From Oscillospiraceae bacterium (GTDB lineage Bacteria > Bacillota > Clostridia > Saccharofermentanales > Saccharofermentanaceae): a stretch of DNA of 37,176 nucleotides. This document shows positions 1 through 9,400 of this stretch, one piece after another. Position 1 is the stretch's first letter. The number at the start of each line of letters is the position of its first letter. The stretch is from positions 1 to 37,176 of the forward strand of contig CACYMP010000023.1 of NCBI GenBank assembly GCA_902775565.1, written 5' to 3'. Below the pieces are notes generated by a model that saw nothing but the letters and a program-made list of their open reading frames with translations, did no database searches and had not been told where the DNA came from. Made by a program: the position numbers and the translations under genes.

Positions 1-1
1 C

Positions 2-44
2 AAAACAAAATGGATGCCTCCTGTTGTTTACAGGAAAGCATCCA
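2..44 (-). terminator. Intrinsic terminator of the aminotransferase-purB operon
   Basis: A two-part inverted repeat pairs 11-17 with 38-44 and 19-24 with 30-35 around a five-base loop. Read on the minus strand it is followed by a T-rich run (TTTTGTTTTG, from 10 down to 1). It lies about 90 bases past the purB stop, where an operon terminator is expected. Confidence 0.85.
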
Positions 45-131
45 TCTGCTAAAACTTATTCAATTATCTATGTGTCCAGTTTCCTGGGTACATATCATTT
101 AAGCCCCTTTTTCAGTAGTTTCCTGTTTAAA

Positions 132-1577
132 TCAGACCTTCAGCTCAACGTCATCTACTGCAAGATCTGCTTCATGAGCCTTAAGCAGAGGATTTACACA
201 CTCGTTCAGGAATGCATCTACCTGCTCAGGGCATCTGCCGATATAGAGCTTGGGGTCCTTCAAAGCCAGGAGCTCGTCCATCGTCATGCCGAACTTAGGA
301 TCAGCTGCGATCCTCTCGAGAAGATCGTTGGCCTTACCTTCATTCTTAACGACAGAACCTGCCTGCATGGAGAGCTGGCGGATCTCTTCGTGAAGATCCT
401 GACGGTTGCCGCCCTTCTTCGTAGCTTCCATCATGATGTTTTCGGTCATCATGAAAGGAAGTTCATCCAGGATGTGCTTTTCGATCATCTTGGGATATAC
501 GACGAGACCAGATGCTACATTCGTATAGATGCCGAGGATGGCATCAACTGCAAGGAATGCCTCAGGTACTGAAATACGCTTATTTGCAGAGTCATCAAGT
601 GTTCTCTCAAACCACTGCTCAGATGATGTCATGGCAGGATTGAGAACATCTGCGATGACATATCTTGAAAGAGATGCGATCCTTTCAGATCTCATCGGGT
701 TTCTCTTATATGCCATTGCGGATGAACCTATCTGGTTCTTCTCAAAAGGCTCTTCGATCTCCTTTAAGTGCTGGAGAAGTCTGATGTCATTAGAGAACTT
801 GTGTGCGCTCTGAGCGATAGCTGCAAGTGCCGAAAGAACCGTGAAATCGATCTTTCTTGAATATGTCTGGCCGGATACATAGTAAGAAGATTCAAAGCCC
901 ATCTTGGCGCAGATCTTCTTGTCGAGCTCAACGCACTTTGCGTGATCGCCGTCAAACAGGTCGAGGAATGAAGCCTGTGTGCCTGTTGTACCCTTGCATC
1001 CGAGAAGCTTTAATGAAGCGATAGCATTCTCTACTGTCTCAAGATCGAAAACAAGATCCTGGAGCCAGAGTGTTGCCCTCTTGCCTACCGTTACGAGCTG
1101 AGCCGGCTGGAAATGGGTAAATCCCAGAGTAGGCATAGCCTTATATTCATCAGCGAACTTTGCAAGCTTGGAGATAAGAACTACAAGTCTCTTTCTGATA
1201 AGCGTAAGAGCATCACGCATGATGATGATATCAGTGTTGTCACCGACGTAGCATGATGTGGCACCGAGGTGGATGATCCTGTCTGCGCCGGATTCCTTGA
1301 CCTGCTTGCCGTATGAATGGACATGAGCCATTACGTCGTGGCGGCGGATCTTCTCCTCTGCTGCGGCATCCTCATAATCGATGTCATCCTTGTGAGCCTT
1401 GAGGTCTGCGATCTGCTCATCGGTAATATCGAGTCCTAATTCCTTCTCTGCCTCAGCCAAAGCGATCCAAAGAAGTCTCCATGTGCGGAACTTCTTGTCG
1501 GGAGAGAATATAAACTGCATCTCCCTGCTCGCATATCTGGAATTCAGGGGGCTCTCATAAGTATCTTTTGTCATCAC
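132..1577 (-). CDS. purB: Adenylosuccinate lyase
   Basis: PurB cleaves SAICAR to AICAR plus fumarate and adenylosuccinate to AMP plus fumarate, two steps of purine synthesis in the cytosol. The 481-residue product spans the whole fumarase/aspartase-superfamily fold. The family signature loop is at residues 285-297 (SSAMAYKRNPMRS), and the conserved THFQPAQ stretch with its His is at 154-160. Length and N-terminus (PLNSRYAS) fit clostridial PurB. The start is ambiguous: GTG at 1577 and ATG at 1574 are adjacent, and the Shine-Dalgarno GGAGGAG is better spaced from the GTG. The upstream aminotransferase stops only 4 bases away and its last codons supply the ribosome binding site, so the two are co-transcribed and probably translationally coupled. 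Confidence 0.96.
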   Translation of the reverse strand: MMTKDTYESPLNSRYASREMQFIFSPDKKFRTWRLLWIALAEAEKELGLDITDEQIADLKAHKDDIDYEDAAAEEKIRRHDVMAHVHSYGKQVKESGADRIIHLGATSCYVGDNTDIIIMRDALTLIRKRLVVLISKLAKFADEYKAMPTLGFTHFQPAQLVTVGKRATLWLQDLVFDLETVENAIASLKLLGCKGTTGTQASFLDLFDGDHAKCVELDKKICAKMGFESSYYVSGQTYSRKIDFTVLSALAAIAQSAHKFSNDIRLLQHLKEIEEPFEKNQIGSSAMAYKRNPMRSERIASLSRYVIADVLNPAMTSSEQWFERTLDDSANKRISVPEAFLAVDAILGIYTNVASGLVVYPKMIEKHILDELPFMMTENIMMEATKKGGNRQDLHEEIRQLSMQAGSVVKNEGKANDLLERIAADPKFGMTMDELLALKDPKLYIGRCPEQVDAFLNECVNPLLKAHEADLAVDDVELKV

Positions 1578-1581
1578 GGGA

Positions 1582-2868
1582 TTACTCCTCCAGAAGTTTA
1601 TCTATAGCAGTAATTTTAGCACAAACGCTGAGAATGCTCACAGCCTTGATTATGTTTTCGACCGGCGGGAACGACGGACAAAGACGGATGTTGGAATCAT
1701 CGGGATCCTTGCCGTAAGGATAGCTTGCACCTGCAGGTGTAAGAGCAACTCCTGCCTCCTTGCACATCGCAACGACCTTTGTGGCGGTTCCCGGGAATGC
1801 GTAGAAGCTTACGAAATATCCGCCCTTGGGGTCTGTCCAGTGCCAGAGATCGGATCCGCCGAGTTCTTCATTTAGGACCTTCTGAACAGCTTCGAACTTA
1901 GGTCTTAAGATCTCGGCATGCTTTCTCATGTGCTTATCTACTGCCTCTGCATCAGGCAGGAATTTTGCATGAGCAAGCTGGTTGACCTTGTTGGTGCAGA
2001 TAGCCTGAACTCCCAGATACTTCTTTGCTCTTGCCATATTGTCGGCATTGGCAGCAAAGCATGAGATACCGCCGCCTGCGAATGTAACCTTGGATGAAGA
2101 TGCGAATTCATAAGGTCTGTTGGGATTGCCTGCTTCAGCGCAAAGAGAAAGGATATCAGGGATATGTCCCCTCTCGCTGTCGTTATCGGTGATGTGATGA
2201 ACTACATAAGCGTTGTCCCACATGATCCTGAAATCGGGAGCTGCAGTCTTCATGGAAGCAAGTCTCCTGCATGTCTCTTCGGAATATACGATTCCGTCAG
2301 GATTGCTGTAGCAGGGTACGCACCAGATACCAAGGACCTTTGGATCTTTAACAAGTTCTTCTACTACGTCCATGTCAGGACCGTTCTCTGTCATGGGAAC
2401 CGGGATAAGCTCAAAGCCCAAAGTCTCGGTTACTCTGAAATGTCTGTCATAACCGGGAGCCGGGCACAGCCACTTACGGCCCTCAACCTCATACCAGGGC
2501 TTTTCTGACTCGATCTCACCGAATACCATTGAACGCATAAGAGCGTCAAACATCTGGTTAAGGCTTGATGAGTTGCCCATGAAGATGTTATCGATATCTG
2601 TACCGAGGATCTCGGCGAAAACCTTGCGGATGTCATCGATGCCTGCGGGAACTCCGTAGTTCCTGACATCCTGACCGTTTACGGACAGAAAATCGGAATC
2701 ACTCAGACCATCGTACATATCGCTTGCAAGATCAAGCTGCTGTGTTGAAGGAACACCGCGTGTCATGTTGAGAGAAAGGCTCATAGCCTTGTACTCTTCG
2801 TAGCGCTTAACAAGAAGCTCTCTCTCCTGTTTAAGCTCGTCCGCAGTCATTTCCCTGTAGCTTTTCAT
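1582..2868 (-). CDS. PLP-dependent aminotransferase, aspartate aminotransferase type Ic-like
   Basis: A fold-type I PLP enzyme of 428 residues, resembling the AspT/MocR-like group (aspartate aminotransferase, or the 'alanine-glyoxylate aminotransferase' Pfam family). The N-terminal stretch (residues 36-47, TRGVPSTQQLDL) matches the family's RGxPSxEQLDL motif. YSNP is at 187-190, WDNAY at 217-221, and the likely Schiff-base lysine is K260 in SSSKVTFAG. An in-frame extension upstream to 2937 exists, but ATG 2868 is preceded by GAAAGAGGATC at proper spacing and the family N-terminus begins there. Transamination of aspartate to oxaloacetate is the likely reaction. PurC and PurA both use aspartate, so pairing with purB is suggestive, but that link is inference. 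It is expressed from the promoter at 2948-2976. Confidence 0.88.
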   Translation of the reverse strand: MKSYREMTADELKQERELLVKRYEEYKAMSLSLNMTRGVPSTQQLDLASDMYDGLSDSDFLSVNGQDVRNYGVPAGIDDIRKVFAEILGTDIDNIFMGNSSSLNQMFDALMRSMVFGEIESEKPWYEVEGRKWLCPAPGYDRHFRVTETLGFELIPVPMTENGPDMDVVEELVKDPKVLGIWCVPCYSNPDGIVYSEETCRRLASMKTAAPDFRIMWDNAYVVHHITDNDSERGHIPDILSLCAEAGNPNRPYEFASSSKVTFAGGGISCFAANADNMARAKKYLGVQAICTNKVNQLAHAKFLPDAEAVDKHMRKHAEILRPKFEAVQKVLNEELGGSDLWHWTDPKGGYFVSFYAFPGTATKVVAMCKEAGVALTPAGASYPYGKDPDDSNIRLCPSFPPVENIIKAVSILSVCAKITAIDKLLEE

Positions 2869-2947
2869 GTCAGATCCTCTTTCAAAATGAAATTCTGTAA
2901 TTCGAAAATTGCAAGTTATCGGCGTATTCCGCCTCAAAACCTCAACA

Positions 2948-2976
2948 ATTATAAGTAAAATGCAATTTCAAAGCAA
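2948..2976 (-). promoter_or_regulatory. Sigma-A-type promoter of the aminotransferase-purB operon
   Basis: On the minus strand TTGCTT (2976-2971), a 17-base spacer and a perfect TATAAT (2953-2948). It would give a 5' leader of about 70 bases before the ATG at 2868. No riboswitch fold such as a purine aptamer was recognised in that leader. Confidence 0.7.
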
Positions 2977-3027
2977 TCAAATTTCATCTTTTAATAAGAA
3001 AGAAGAATTTTTCTACATTTTGCACCA

Positions 3028-3405
3028 CTAAAAAGGAATCAGCTCGATATTTTTAAACATTCCGCTTGCGTCATGAGTCACCTGAGCAACGAGAAAAACG
3101 ATGTTTCTGTCATAAAGGTTGTATCTTGAGATCAGGTATTGTGCTGTCATTTCTATCTTCCTTCTCTTGCGGAAATCGACAGTCTCTGAAGATGAGGGAT
3201 AATTACCCAGATTTCTCCTGGTCCTGACTTCCACGATGAACACGTCCCGGTCCTTCATGAAAACACAGTCGAGTTCACCTACGTTATGTATCTCAAAATT
3301 CCTGCAAAGCAAGGAATATCCGTCGTTTAGCATCATCCGGACAACTGCTTCCTCAGCGTTGTCTCCGATTATTCTTTTAGTTGTTCGGTTATCTTTATCT
3401 TTCAT
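3028..3405 (-). CDS. yraN: YraN family protein (UPF0102), endonuclease-like fold
   Basis: A 125-residue protein of the YraN/UPF0102 family, which has a restriction-endonuclease-like fold and no settled function. Visible family hallmarks are G-x-x-AEE near the N-terminus (GDNAEEAV), an NxGELDCVF segment and a following FIVEVRTR segment. Together these form the E-x-D...E-V-K/R pattern of PD-(D/E)xK folds, with Arg in place of the usual Lys. They are followed by the K-R-R-K-I...A-x-Y-L helix typical of the family. The ATG at 3405 has ACGGAGC seven bases upstream. The gene is transcribed away from the GGDEF-EAL gene and is separated from the downstream aminotransferase by about 160 bases that hold that operon's own promoter. 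In many bacteria yraN sits near rnhB/rplS; here that context is absent. Confidence 0.9.
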   Translation of the reverse strand: MKDKDNRTTKRIIGDNAEEAVVRMMLNDGYSLLCRNFEIHNVGELDCVFMKDRDVFIVEVRTRRNLGNYPSSSETVDFRKRRKIEMTAQYLISRYNLYDRNIVFLVAQVTHDASGMFKNIELIPF

Positions 3406-3474
3406 TTTTTTGCTCCGTTAAATAGTTAAAAAGCCGTTCGAATATCTGATTTTTTTGTTATTATCTAATCTTTA

Positions 3475-3503
3475 TTGCATTAGAATTATTTGTCCTTTAT
3501 TAT
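3475..3503 (+). promoter_or_regulatory. Probable promoter for the GGDEF-EAL/aminotransferase operon
   Basis: TTGCAT (3475-3480), a 17-base spacer and TATTAT (3498-3503) in the AT-rich divergent gap. The start point would fall near 3510, leaving room for the GGGGTGAT ribosome binding site just before the ATG at 3534. No equally good promoter for the divergent yraN was seen. Confidence 0.5.
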
Positions 3504-3533
3504 TCTTACATTAGTATTAAGCGGGGTGATCAA

Positions 3534-5174
3534 ATGAGCGGAGACAGTATTTTGTTTACTGATATCACCGCAACATTGGAAGCGTTCGACGGAAAGACTT
3601 TCTCAGGTGAATCTTTTTCTGCTCTGTGTGATCAGCTTTCCATTTCCAAGATAGAAGATTTCGTATATGCGGACGGTAAGCTTGTTAAGCGTACCGTTAC
3701 TTTTATCAATGGTGATTCCGACAGCGATTACATCGATAACAATATCGAATGCATCGAAGGCGTAAACGTTATCATCCGCTTCTACCGTCACAGCTTCGCA
3801 CCCGTCAACGATAATGAAAGGACTGATCTGACAGCTATATTCTGCAAAGCGGTCAGCGATTGTATCGCGCTTCAGAGAGTAAAAGAATTACTCGGCAATA
3901 TGCGCTATATCAATCCGGATACGGGTCTTCACAATCTGAATTATTTCCATATGGCTATCAGAAAGATCATGGATTCAGAAGACAGATTCCTCTTCTCATG
4001 CGCTTTCATCAGCCTTAAGGGATTCAACCAGCTCAACCGTTTCTTCGGTTCGGACATCACAGGCAAAGCCATCAAGATGTTCGCTCAGAAGATCGATAAT
4101 TTCGTCAACAAGGAATCCGGTGAGTTTGCCATCCACGTCGGCGGAGATAACTTTGTAGTAGTTATCCACTCTTCCCGTCTTGAAGCTCTTAAGTCATTCC
4201 TTTCAGCTGTTCAGGTTACGTTAGAGAGCGACGGCGAGAGCTTCTCTCACATCGTTTCGGCAAGAGCCGGTATCTCAACAATAATGCCCAGACATCTCAC
4301 TTCCAACGATATCCTCGGCGAGTGCTCCATTACGCTTCAGATCGCAAGAAGAAGCGGCGAAGACTTCGTAATGTTCTCCGAGATGGATGCCGCACACGAC
4401 AACCAAAAGAACATCGCGAAAACGATCTCCCGTGCTGTCGATGAGAACAGATTCCTTATCTACTATCAGCCTGTAGTTGCAACCGAAGGCAAGCCTTCCC
4501 TCTTCGAGGCCGAGGCTCTTGCAAGATGGCCTCGTGACGGCAGGATCACCGCTCCCGACGAGTTCATCGAATACGCAAGAAACTCCGGTATCGTTACCAA
4601 GATAGATTTCCACGTTCTGCGCAAAGTCTGCGAGTCGATTAAGGTTTGGAACGAGTCTGATCTTAAGATCGTTCCCATCACGTGCAACTTTGCTTCAAAG
4701 AACCTTTTTAATTCAACACTCGCTACCGATATCATCGACATAATAGATGAGCACGGCATCGACAGAAAGCTTATAGGAATCGAGTTCTCAGAGCCTGACT
4801 TCAAGGGCGGCAGATCTCTTCTTACAAAGGCTGCCCAGGAACTTTCCGAGAAAGGCGTTAAGGTCACGATCGACAAGTTCGGTCTCGGAAGCTCTTCTCT
4901 TGATCTTCTGCAGGATCTTAAAGCAGATTATCTGAAGTTCGACTTCGGTCAGCTCTCTTTGGAAGATCCCAGAGGAAGCATTATCGTTAAGGATATGATC
5001 AATCTCGCCGAAATGCTCGGTTTTACCGTCATATGCAAAGGCGTCAAGACACGTGAAGACGCAAAAGAGCTCATGCTCTGCGGCTGCACAAGGTTCCAGT
5101 CCTTTATCTACGATAAGCCTTTAAGCGAGAGATTCTTCGAGCGCAGACTCAAAAATCCTCTTTATAACGAGTAA
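3534..5174 (+). CDS. GGDEF-EAL domain protein with degenerate active sites
   Basis: A 546-residue protein with an N-terminal region of unrecognised fold (about 1-120), a GGDEF domain (about 125-285) and an EAL domain (about 295-535). No signal peptide or membrane segment is seen, so it is probably cytosolic. GGDEF domains make cyclic-di-GMP and EAL domains hydrolyse it. The diguanylate cyclase motif reads GGDNF (203-207), with Asn in place of the metal-binding/catalytic Glu. The EAL motif itself is intact (327-329), as are an Asn in CNFAS and a Glu in IEFSE. However, the usual DDFG is DKFG (447-450) and the usual AEGVE is CKGVK (501-505), so two acidic catalytic residues are lysines. I infer a c-di-GMP-binding or regulatory protein rather than an enzyme. 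It shares a transcript with the aminotransferase 45 bases downstream. Confidence 0.9.
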   Translation: MSGDSILFTDITATLEAFDGKTFSGESFSALCDQLSISKIEDFVYADGKLVKRTVTFINGDSDSDYIDNNIECIEGVNVIIRFYRHSFAPVNDNERTDLTAIFCKAVSDCIALQRVKELLGNMRYINPDTGLHNLNYFHMAIRKIMDSEDRFLFSCAFISLKGFNQLNRFFGSDITGKAIKMFAQKIDNFVNKESGEFAIHVGGDNFVVVIHSSRLEALKSFLSAVQVTLESDGESFSHIVSARAGISTIMPRHLTSNDILGECSITLQIARRSGEDFVMFSEMDAAHDNQKNIAKTISRAVDENRFLIYYQPVVATEGKPSLFEAEALARWPRDGRITAPDEFIEYARNSGIVTKIDFHVLRKVCESIKVWNESDLKIVPITCNFASKNLFNSTLATDIIDIIDEHGIDRKLIGIEFSEPDFKGGRSLLTKAAQELSEKGVKVTIDKFGLGSSSLDLLQDLKADYLKFDFGQLSLEDPRGSIIVKDMINLAEMLGFTVICKGVKTREDAKELMLCGCTRFQSFIYDKPLSERFFERRLKNPLYNE

Positions 5175-5219
5175 AAGGTTTATAATCACTCTAGTATATT
5201 TTTTCCGGAGGAGTCCTTT

Positions 5220-6410
5220 ATGATTTCAGAAAGGCTTAAAAAGCAGTTGGCTGCAGGTTCGCAGATCCGTAAGATGTTCGAGGAAGGCAACCGCCTCAAG
5301 GCTATCTACGGTGCAGATAAAGTTTACGATTTCTCGATCGGCAATCCCGATCTTGAACCTCCCCACGAGGTCAGCGACGCTTTAAAAGAACTTGCCGCAA
5401 ATCCCACTCCCGGTATGCACGGCTACATGAGCAACAGCGGATATGAATCCACACGCGCTGCGATCGCGGCTAAAAAGTCCGAAGAATCAGGTCTTGATAT
5501 AAAGAGTGATGCCGTCTGCATGACCGTCGGTGCCGCAAGCGCAATGAACGATGTCCTTCATTCCCTTTTGGATCCCGAGGACGAAGTTATCGTTATCGCT
5601 CCTTATTTCATGGAATATAACGGATACATCGCAAACCACGGCGGCAAGGCAGTGATCGTCCAGACCGACGATAAGTTCATGCCTGTGATAAGCAGCATCA
5701 AGGAAGCAATCACCCCCAGGACCAAGGCTGTCATCATCAACTCACCCAACAATCCATCCGGTGTTGTATATCCTTCTTCCCTCCTTTCTGAGCTCAACGA
5801 TATGCTCAAAGCTCAGGATCATGTGATCCATGTGATCTCAGACGAGCCTTATATCGATCTCGTATACGACGGAATGACAGTTCCCTGCGCACTCAAATAT
5901 ATCGATAACCTCATCGTATGTTTCTCATGGAGTAAGTCTCTTTCGCTTCCCGGCGAGAGGATAGGTTATACCCTCGTATCACCGAAGAACGAAGATTATG
6001 CTGATCTTACTGCTGCTATCGTTCTTTCAAACAGAACTTTGGGAAGCGTTAACGCTCCCGCTATCTGGCAGAGAGTTATCGAGAAGTCACTTAACGCAAA
6101 GGTTGATGTCTCCAACTATGAGAACCGCCGCAATCTTCTTTATTCGAATATCATCGATGCGGGATTTGACGCGGTAAAGCCTAACGGCGCGCTCTATATC
6201 TTCATGAACACACCGGAAGGCCTGACCGACGACAAGTTCTCTGAGATCTGCGCATTCAAGAATCTCCTGCTCGTTAAGGGCTCCAGTTTCTCCAGACCCG
6301 GCTACTGCCGTCTCGCATTCTGCGTTTCAGAGAGCACCATAAGGAATTCCCGCCAGGCTTTCTTTGCGATCGCCGAGGAACTCGGGATCTCCCACCGCGC
6401 TTCACTCTGA
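5220..6410 (+). CDS. Class I/II PLP-dependent aminotransferase
   Basis: A complete 396-residue fold-type I aminotransferase. NNPSG is at 177-181, DEPY at 208-211, and the PLP lysine is K239 in SWSKSLSLPGERIGY, which also carries the conserved Arg/Gly turn. The N-terminal DFSIGNPDLEPP segment is the usual substrate/PLP loop. It belongs to the large AspC-like group; the exact amino donor cannot be read from sequence. The start ATG at 5220 has CCGGAGGAG at ideal spacing. A TATAAT occurs at 5181-5186 but lacks a matching -35 box, so transcription is probably from the upstream promoter. Its last 137 bases overlap, on the opposite strand, the 3' end of the large surface-protein gene, and its terminator lies inside that gene. 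Confidence 0.9.
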   Translation: MISERLKKQLAAGSQIRKMFEEGNRLKAIYGADKVYDFSIGNPDLEPPHEVSDALKELAANPTPGMHGYMSNSGYESTRAAIAAKKSEESGLDIKSDAVCMTVGAASAMNDVLHSLLDPEDEVIVIAPYFMEYNGYIANHGGKAVIVQTDDKFMPVISSIKEAITPRTKAVIINSPNNPSGVVYPSSLLSELNDMLKAQDHVIHVISDEPYIDLVYDGMTVPCALKYIDNLIVCFSWSKSLSLPGERIGYTLVSPKNEDYADLTAAIVLSNRTLGSVNAPAIWQRVIEKSLNAKVDVSNYENRRNLLYSNIIDAGFDAVKPNGALYIFMNTPEGLTDDKFSEICAFKNLLLVKGSSFSRPGYCRLAFCVSESTIRNSRQAFFAIAEELGISHRASL

Positions 6411-9400
6411 TCGCAAGTCCCATAGGACCTGCCGCAGAGCACAGTATCAATAACCCGGCCATTAAAGCAGGAGAAGTTTCTTCTCCTGTTTTTGGTATAC
6501 GGGGATTCTTATAAGTCAGTGTCTGATCCTTGTTGTTAAGATCTGCGTGCCTAACTATCTCGATATCTGATGTCTGAGCTCCTGACGCCGTTTCTTCTTT
6601 GGTCGCCACATCGTAGATGTTCTCGAATATTACTACCGACTCGCCGAATTCCAGTGACTTAAGACTGAATGTTATCGGTACTTCAACTGTTCCGTCGCTT
6701 TTCTCAGGCGTGAATACCACTTTCCCCGTAACAGGCACTCCGTTATCAGTGATCTGCGTTCCGTTTGTCTTATATAGAGTTGCCACCGCGCTGTATGTCT
6801 TGCCTGCAGTGAACCCTTTATACATGACCTTGTCCGTTATCTTTGTGTTGCCGGTGCCGGTCTCTATTGTCTTAGTCCCTTTCTTGCTGCTTGCGACTGT
6901 TGATGCCTGGGGCCTATATACCGTCTGATCCATATCGTTCAGATCCTCATGTACTGCTATCGTTACTTTTTTGACCGTATCGGCCAGCTTTTCAAACACG
7001 ACTATCTGCGTATATTCGTAAGTGATCTTTACGTCTTTAAAAATCACTTCGACAGTTCCTTCAGAAGCACCTGCAGTAAATTCAACTGTATTCACATATG
7101 TTTTCCCGTCCGGATCCGTATAGGGTCTGCCCGTTTCCTTATTCATCAGAGTGCCTGTCACCTGATACTTTGATCCGGGTTTTAATCCTGAATAGTCAAC
7201 CGTGTCGCTTATGTCAGCAGTCTCTGAATAAGTAAGTGTCTTTGTCCCGTTTGATGCGTCACAGGCCGATGTTTTTATTTTGGGCACTGTTACCGTCTGG
7301 TCTTTATCATCAAGGTCAAAGTGCGTTATCAGATCAATGCCGTCACATGACAGTTTCTCGCCGCATACGACAGCTCCTGAAAGAACAGTTGTATCCACAT
7401 GTTCAAACACGACTTTCACATAGCCGTCAGTCTTATCTGCCGTAAACTCCGTTGATGAAGTATAAGGTTTTCCTTTGGAATTCAGGAATGGCTTGCCTGT
7501 TTCTTTTATCAGAAGAGTTCCGGTTACCGTATATTTCTTCCCGGGTATCAGATTGCTGTACGTTACAAAGTCGGTAATCCTTACATCCTTTCCGTAAGAT
7601 GCAAACTTCAGATTATCAGGATTCTTATATTCGTCTATCTTCTCATCTATCAGCTCAGTTCTGATATCCGGAATCTGTATCTGCTGGTCTTTGTTGTTTA
7701 TGTCATCATGTTTCAGATAAAGTATTTCTTTTCCCGCATCGTTGATGATATAGATCTCTTCCATTACAGTCAGAGTCTCACCCTGAAGTTCTGACGCATC
7801 GATAACAAACGGGATCTTGATCATTCCGTTTCTTTCATTCTCACCTGATATCTGAACAGTCGTATCAAACGGTTTGACTACGGCAGTTCCGTCAGATCTG
7901 ACCAGCCATGACCTTATCTTATAACTGAATCCGGGCAGGAAATTTTTATAAGTGAGTATATCTGTTATGCCGACACCTGTAACTGCAGCTATCTGTTTTG
8001 ATCCGTTTGCGGTACTTACGGCCAAAGTCGATACAGACGTATCATATTCGTTAAAGAATTCCAGAACACCGTCTTTAATGCCGGTTACAGTCTCACTGAA
8101 CATTGTGGAAAGCGATGCCCACGTCTTCCCGGGATCTGCGGAAGACCCCTTAACTATGTCTTTGGCAAACCTTACGACTATTACTCGTGCTTCTTTGCTT
8201 GCAGTTGCACCTGACGGCGCTTTTACTTCCGTAAGCACATAAGTGCCCTGCGGCACGATATATTCTCCCGCACCGTTTTCGAAAAGGTCGTCACCTGACA
8301 CAAGATGATGCGCATCGTAGTAGAGCTTTCCTTCTTCATCCGTTCTGAATATCCATTTCCTTAAAGGAGTCTTGTCTTTATAAGATTCACCTTCGTAAAA
8401 GCCCGCATAGTAAGACAGATCAAACTGTGCGCCTTCAACGGGGATCATGGGGATTATCTGCTCAGACAGAACATTGCTCTTTACTTTCTTTAAAAGGCAG
8501 TCAAATCCCGTATAAACGGGTTCATCAGAAAATTCAAAAGCGGTAACCTTATCTTCCGTTACCGTAAATTCCTTCTCTGTTGTATCAAGATATAACCCAT
8601 ATCCTGAATGAGTCTCTTTTGCGCAGTAATCGCCTGCCGGAAGGATTATCGTTCCTCCTTCATTTGTTACTTTTATCCCTTCAGGATATATGATCTCAGC
8701 AGGTTTTCCGTCTTTGCCGAATATGACCGTAACAGCCAGATTTCCGCTTGTTTTGTAATAGATCTCATAAGTCGTTCCTTCAGGTGAATATGCGCTTATA
8801 TCCGTTTCATCGTCTTCTTTAACGGTTATCTTCTTTAATAACGTCGCTTTTCCGAGAGCTGTTTTCTCACTTAAGACTATCTTGTCTTCTAACACCTGGA
8901 ACAAAGAAGGATCTGCAGTGTAGTAAGTAACCGCATTATCGCCTTCCTGCCTTATCTTCATGATCAAAGGCTTTGTCTGATCTGCTACGGTATATCCTTC
9001 CGGCGCGGTTATCTCAGTGATCACATACGTTCCGAGCGGAAGCTTATCAAGTCCCTTCAGCTTTGCAAAATACCCTGAGCTGTCAGCTTCTGAAAGTGTC
9101 TTACAGCTGATCTCAAACTGTGCTGTGCTTCCTGATATATCTTTCCCGCTGATCTCCACAGAAGCTTTGACTTTCGGTCTTTCGTTGCCGTCTTCTCCTG
9201 TCAGGTCTTTATAACTTTCTATACCCGTGGAATCGTAGTAATCAACACGGAAGACCGCTCCTGACATATGAGCGTCTGTAACAGTGCTCCAGCAATCCGT
9301 ATCCTTTTTCTCCAATATGAGAACTCCGTCAGAACTTACGGGATCGTCAGAGACCTTTACCGTTACAAGTCCGGTTGATGTCGGAGCCTTAAGGTCAACA

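Noticed and set aside
2869..2937. N-terminal extension of the first aminotransferase by 23 codons
   Set aside because: The extension lies in the 5' leader, and ATG 2868 has a proper ribosome binding site and family-like N-terminus.
3490..3517. Alternative promoter TTGTCC-N16-TAGTAT before the GGDEF-EAL gene
   Set aside because: It would start transcription almost at the ribosome binding site; the pair at 3475-3503 fits better.
5181..5186. TATAAT between the GGDEF-EAL gene and the aminotransferase
   Set aside because: No acceptable -35 box 16-18 bases upstream; the gap is only 45 bases, so read-through from the upstream promoter is simpler.
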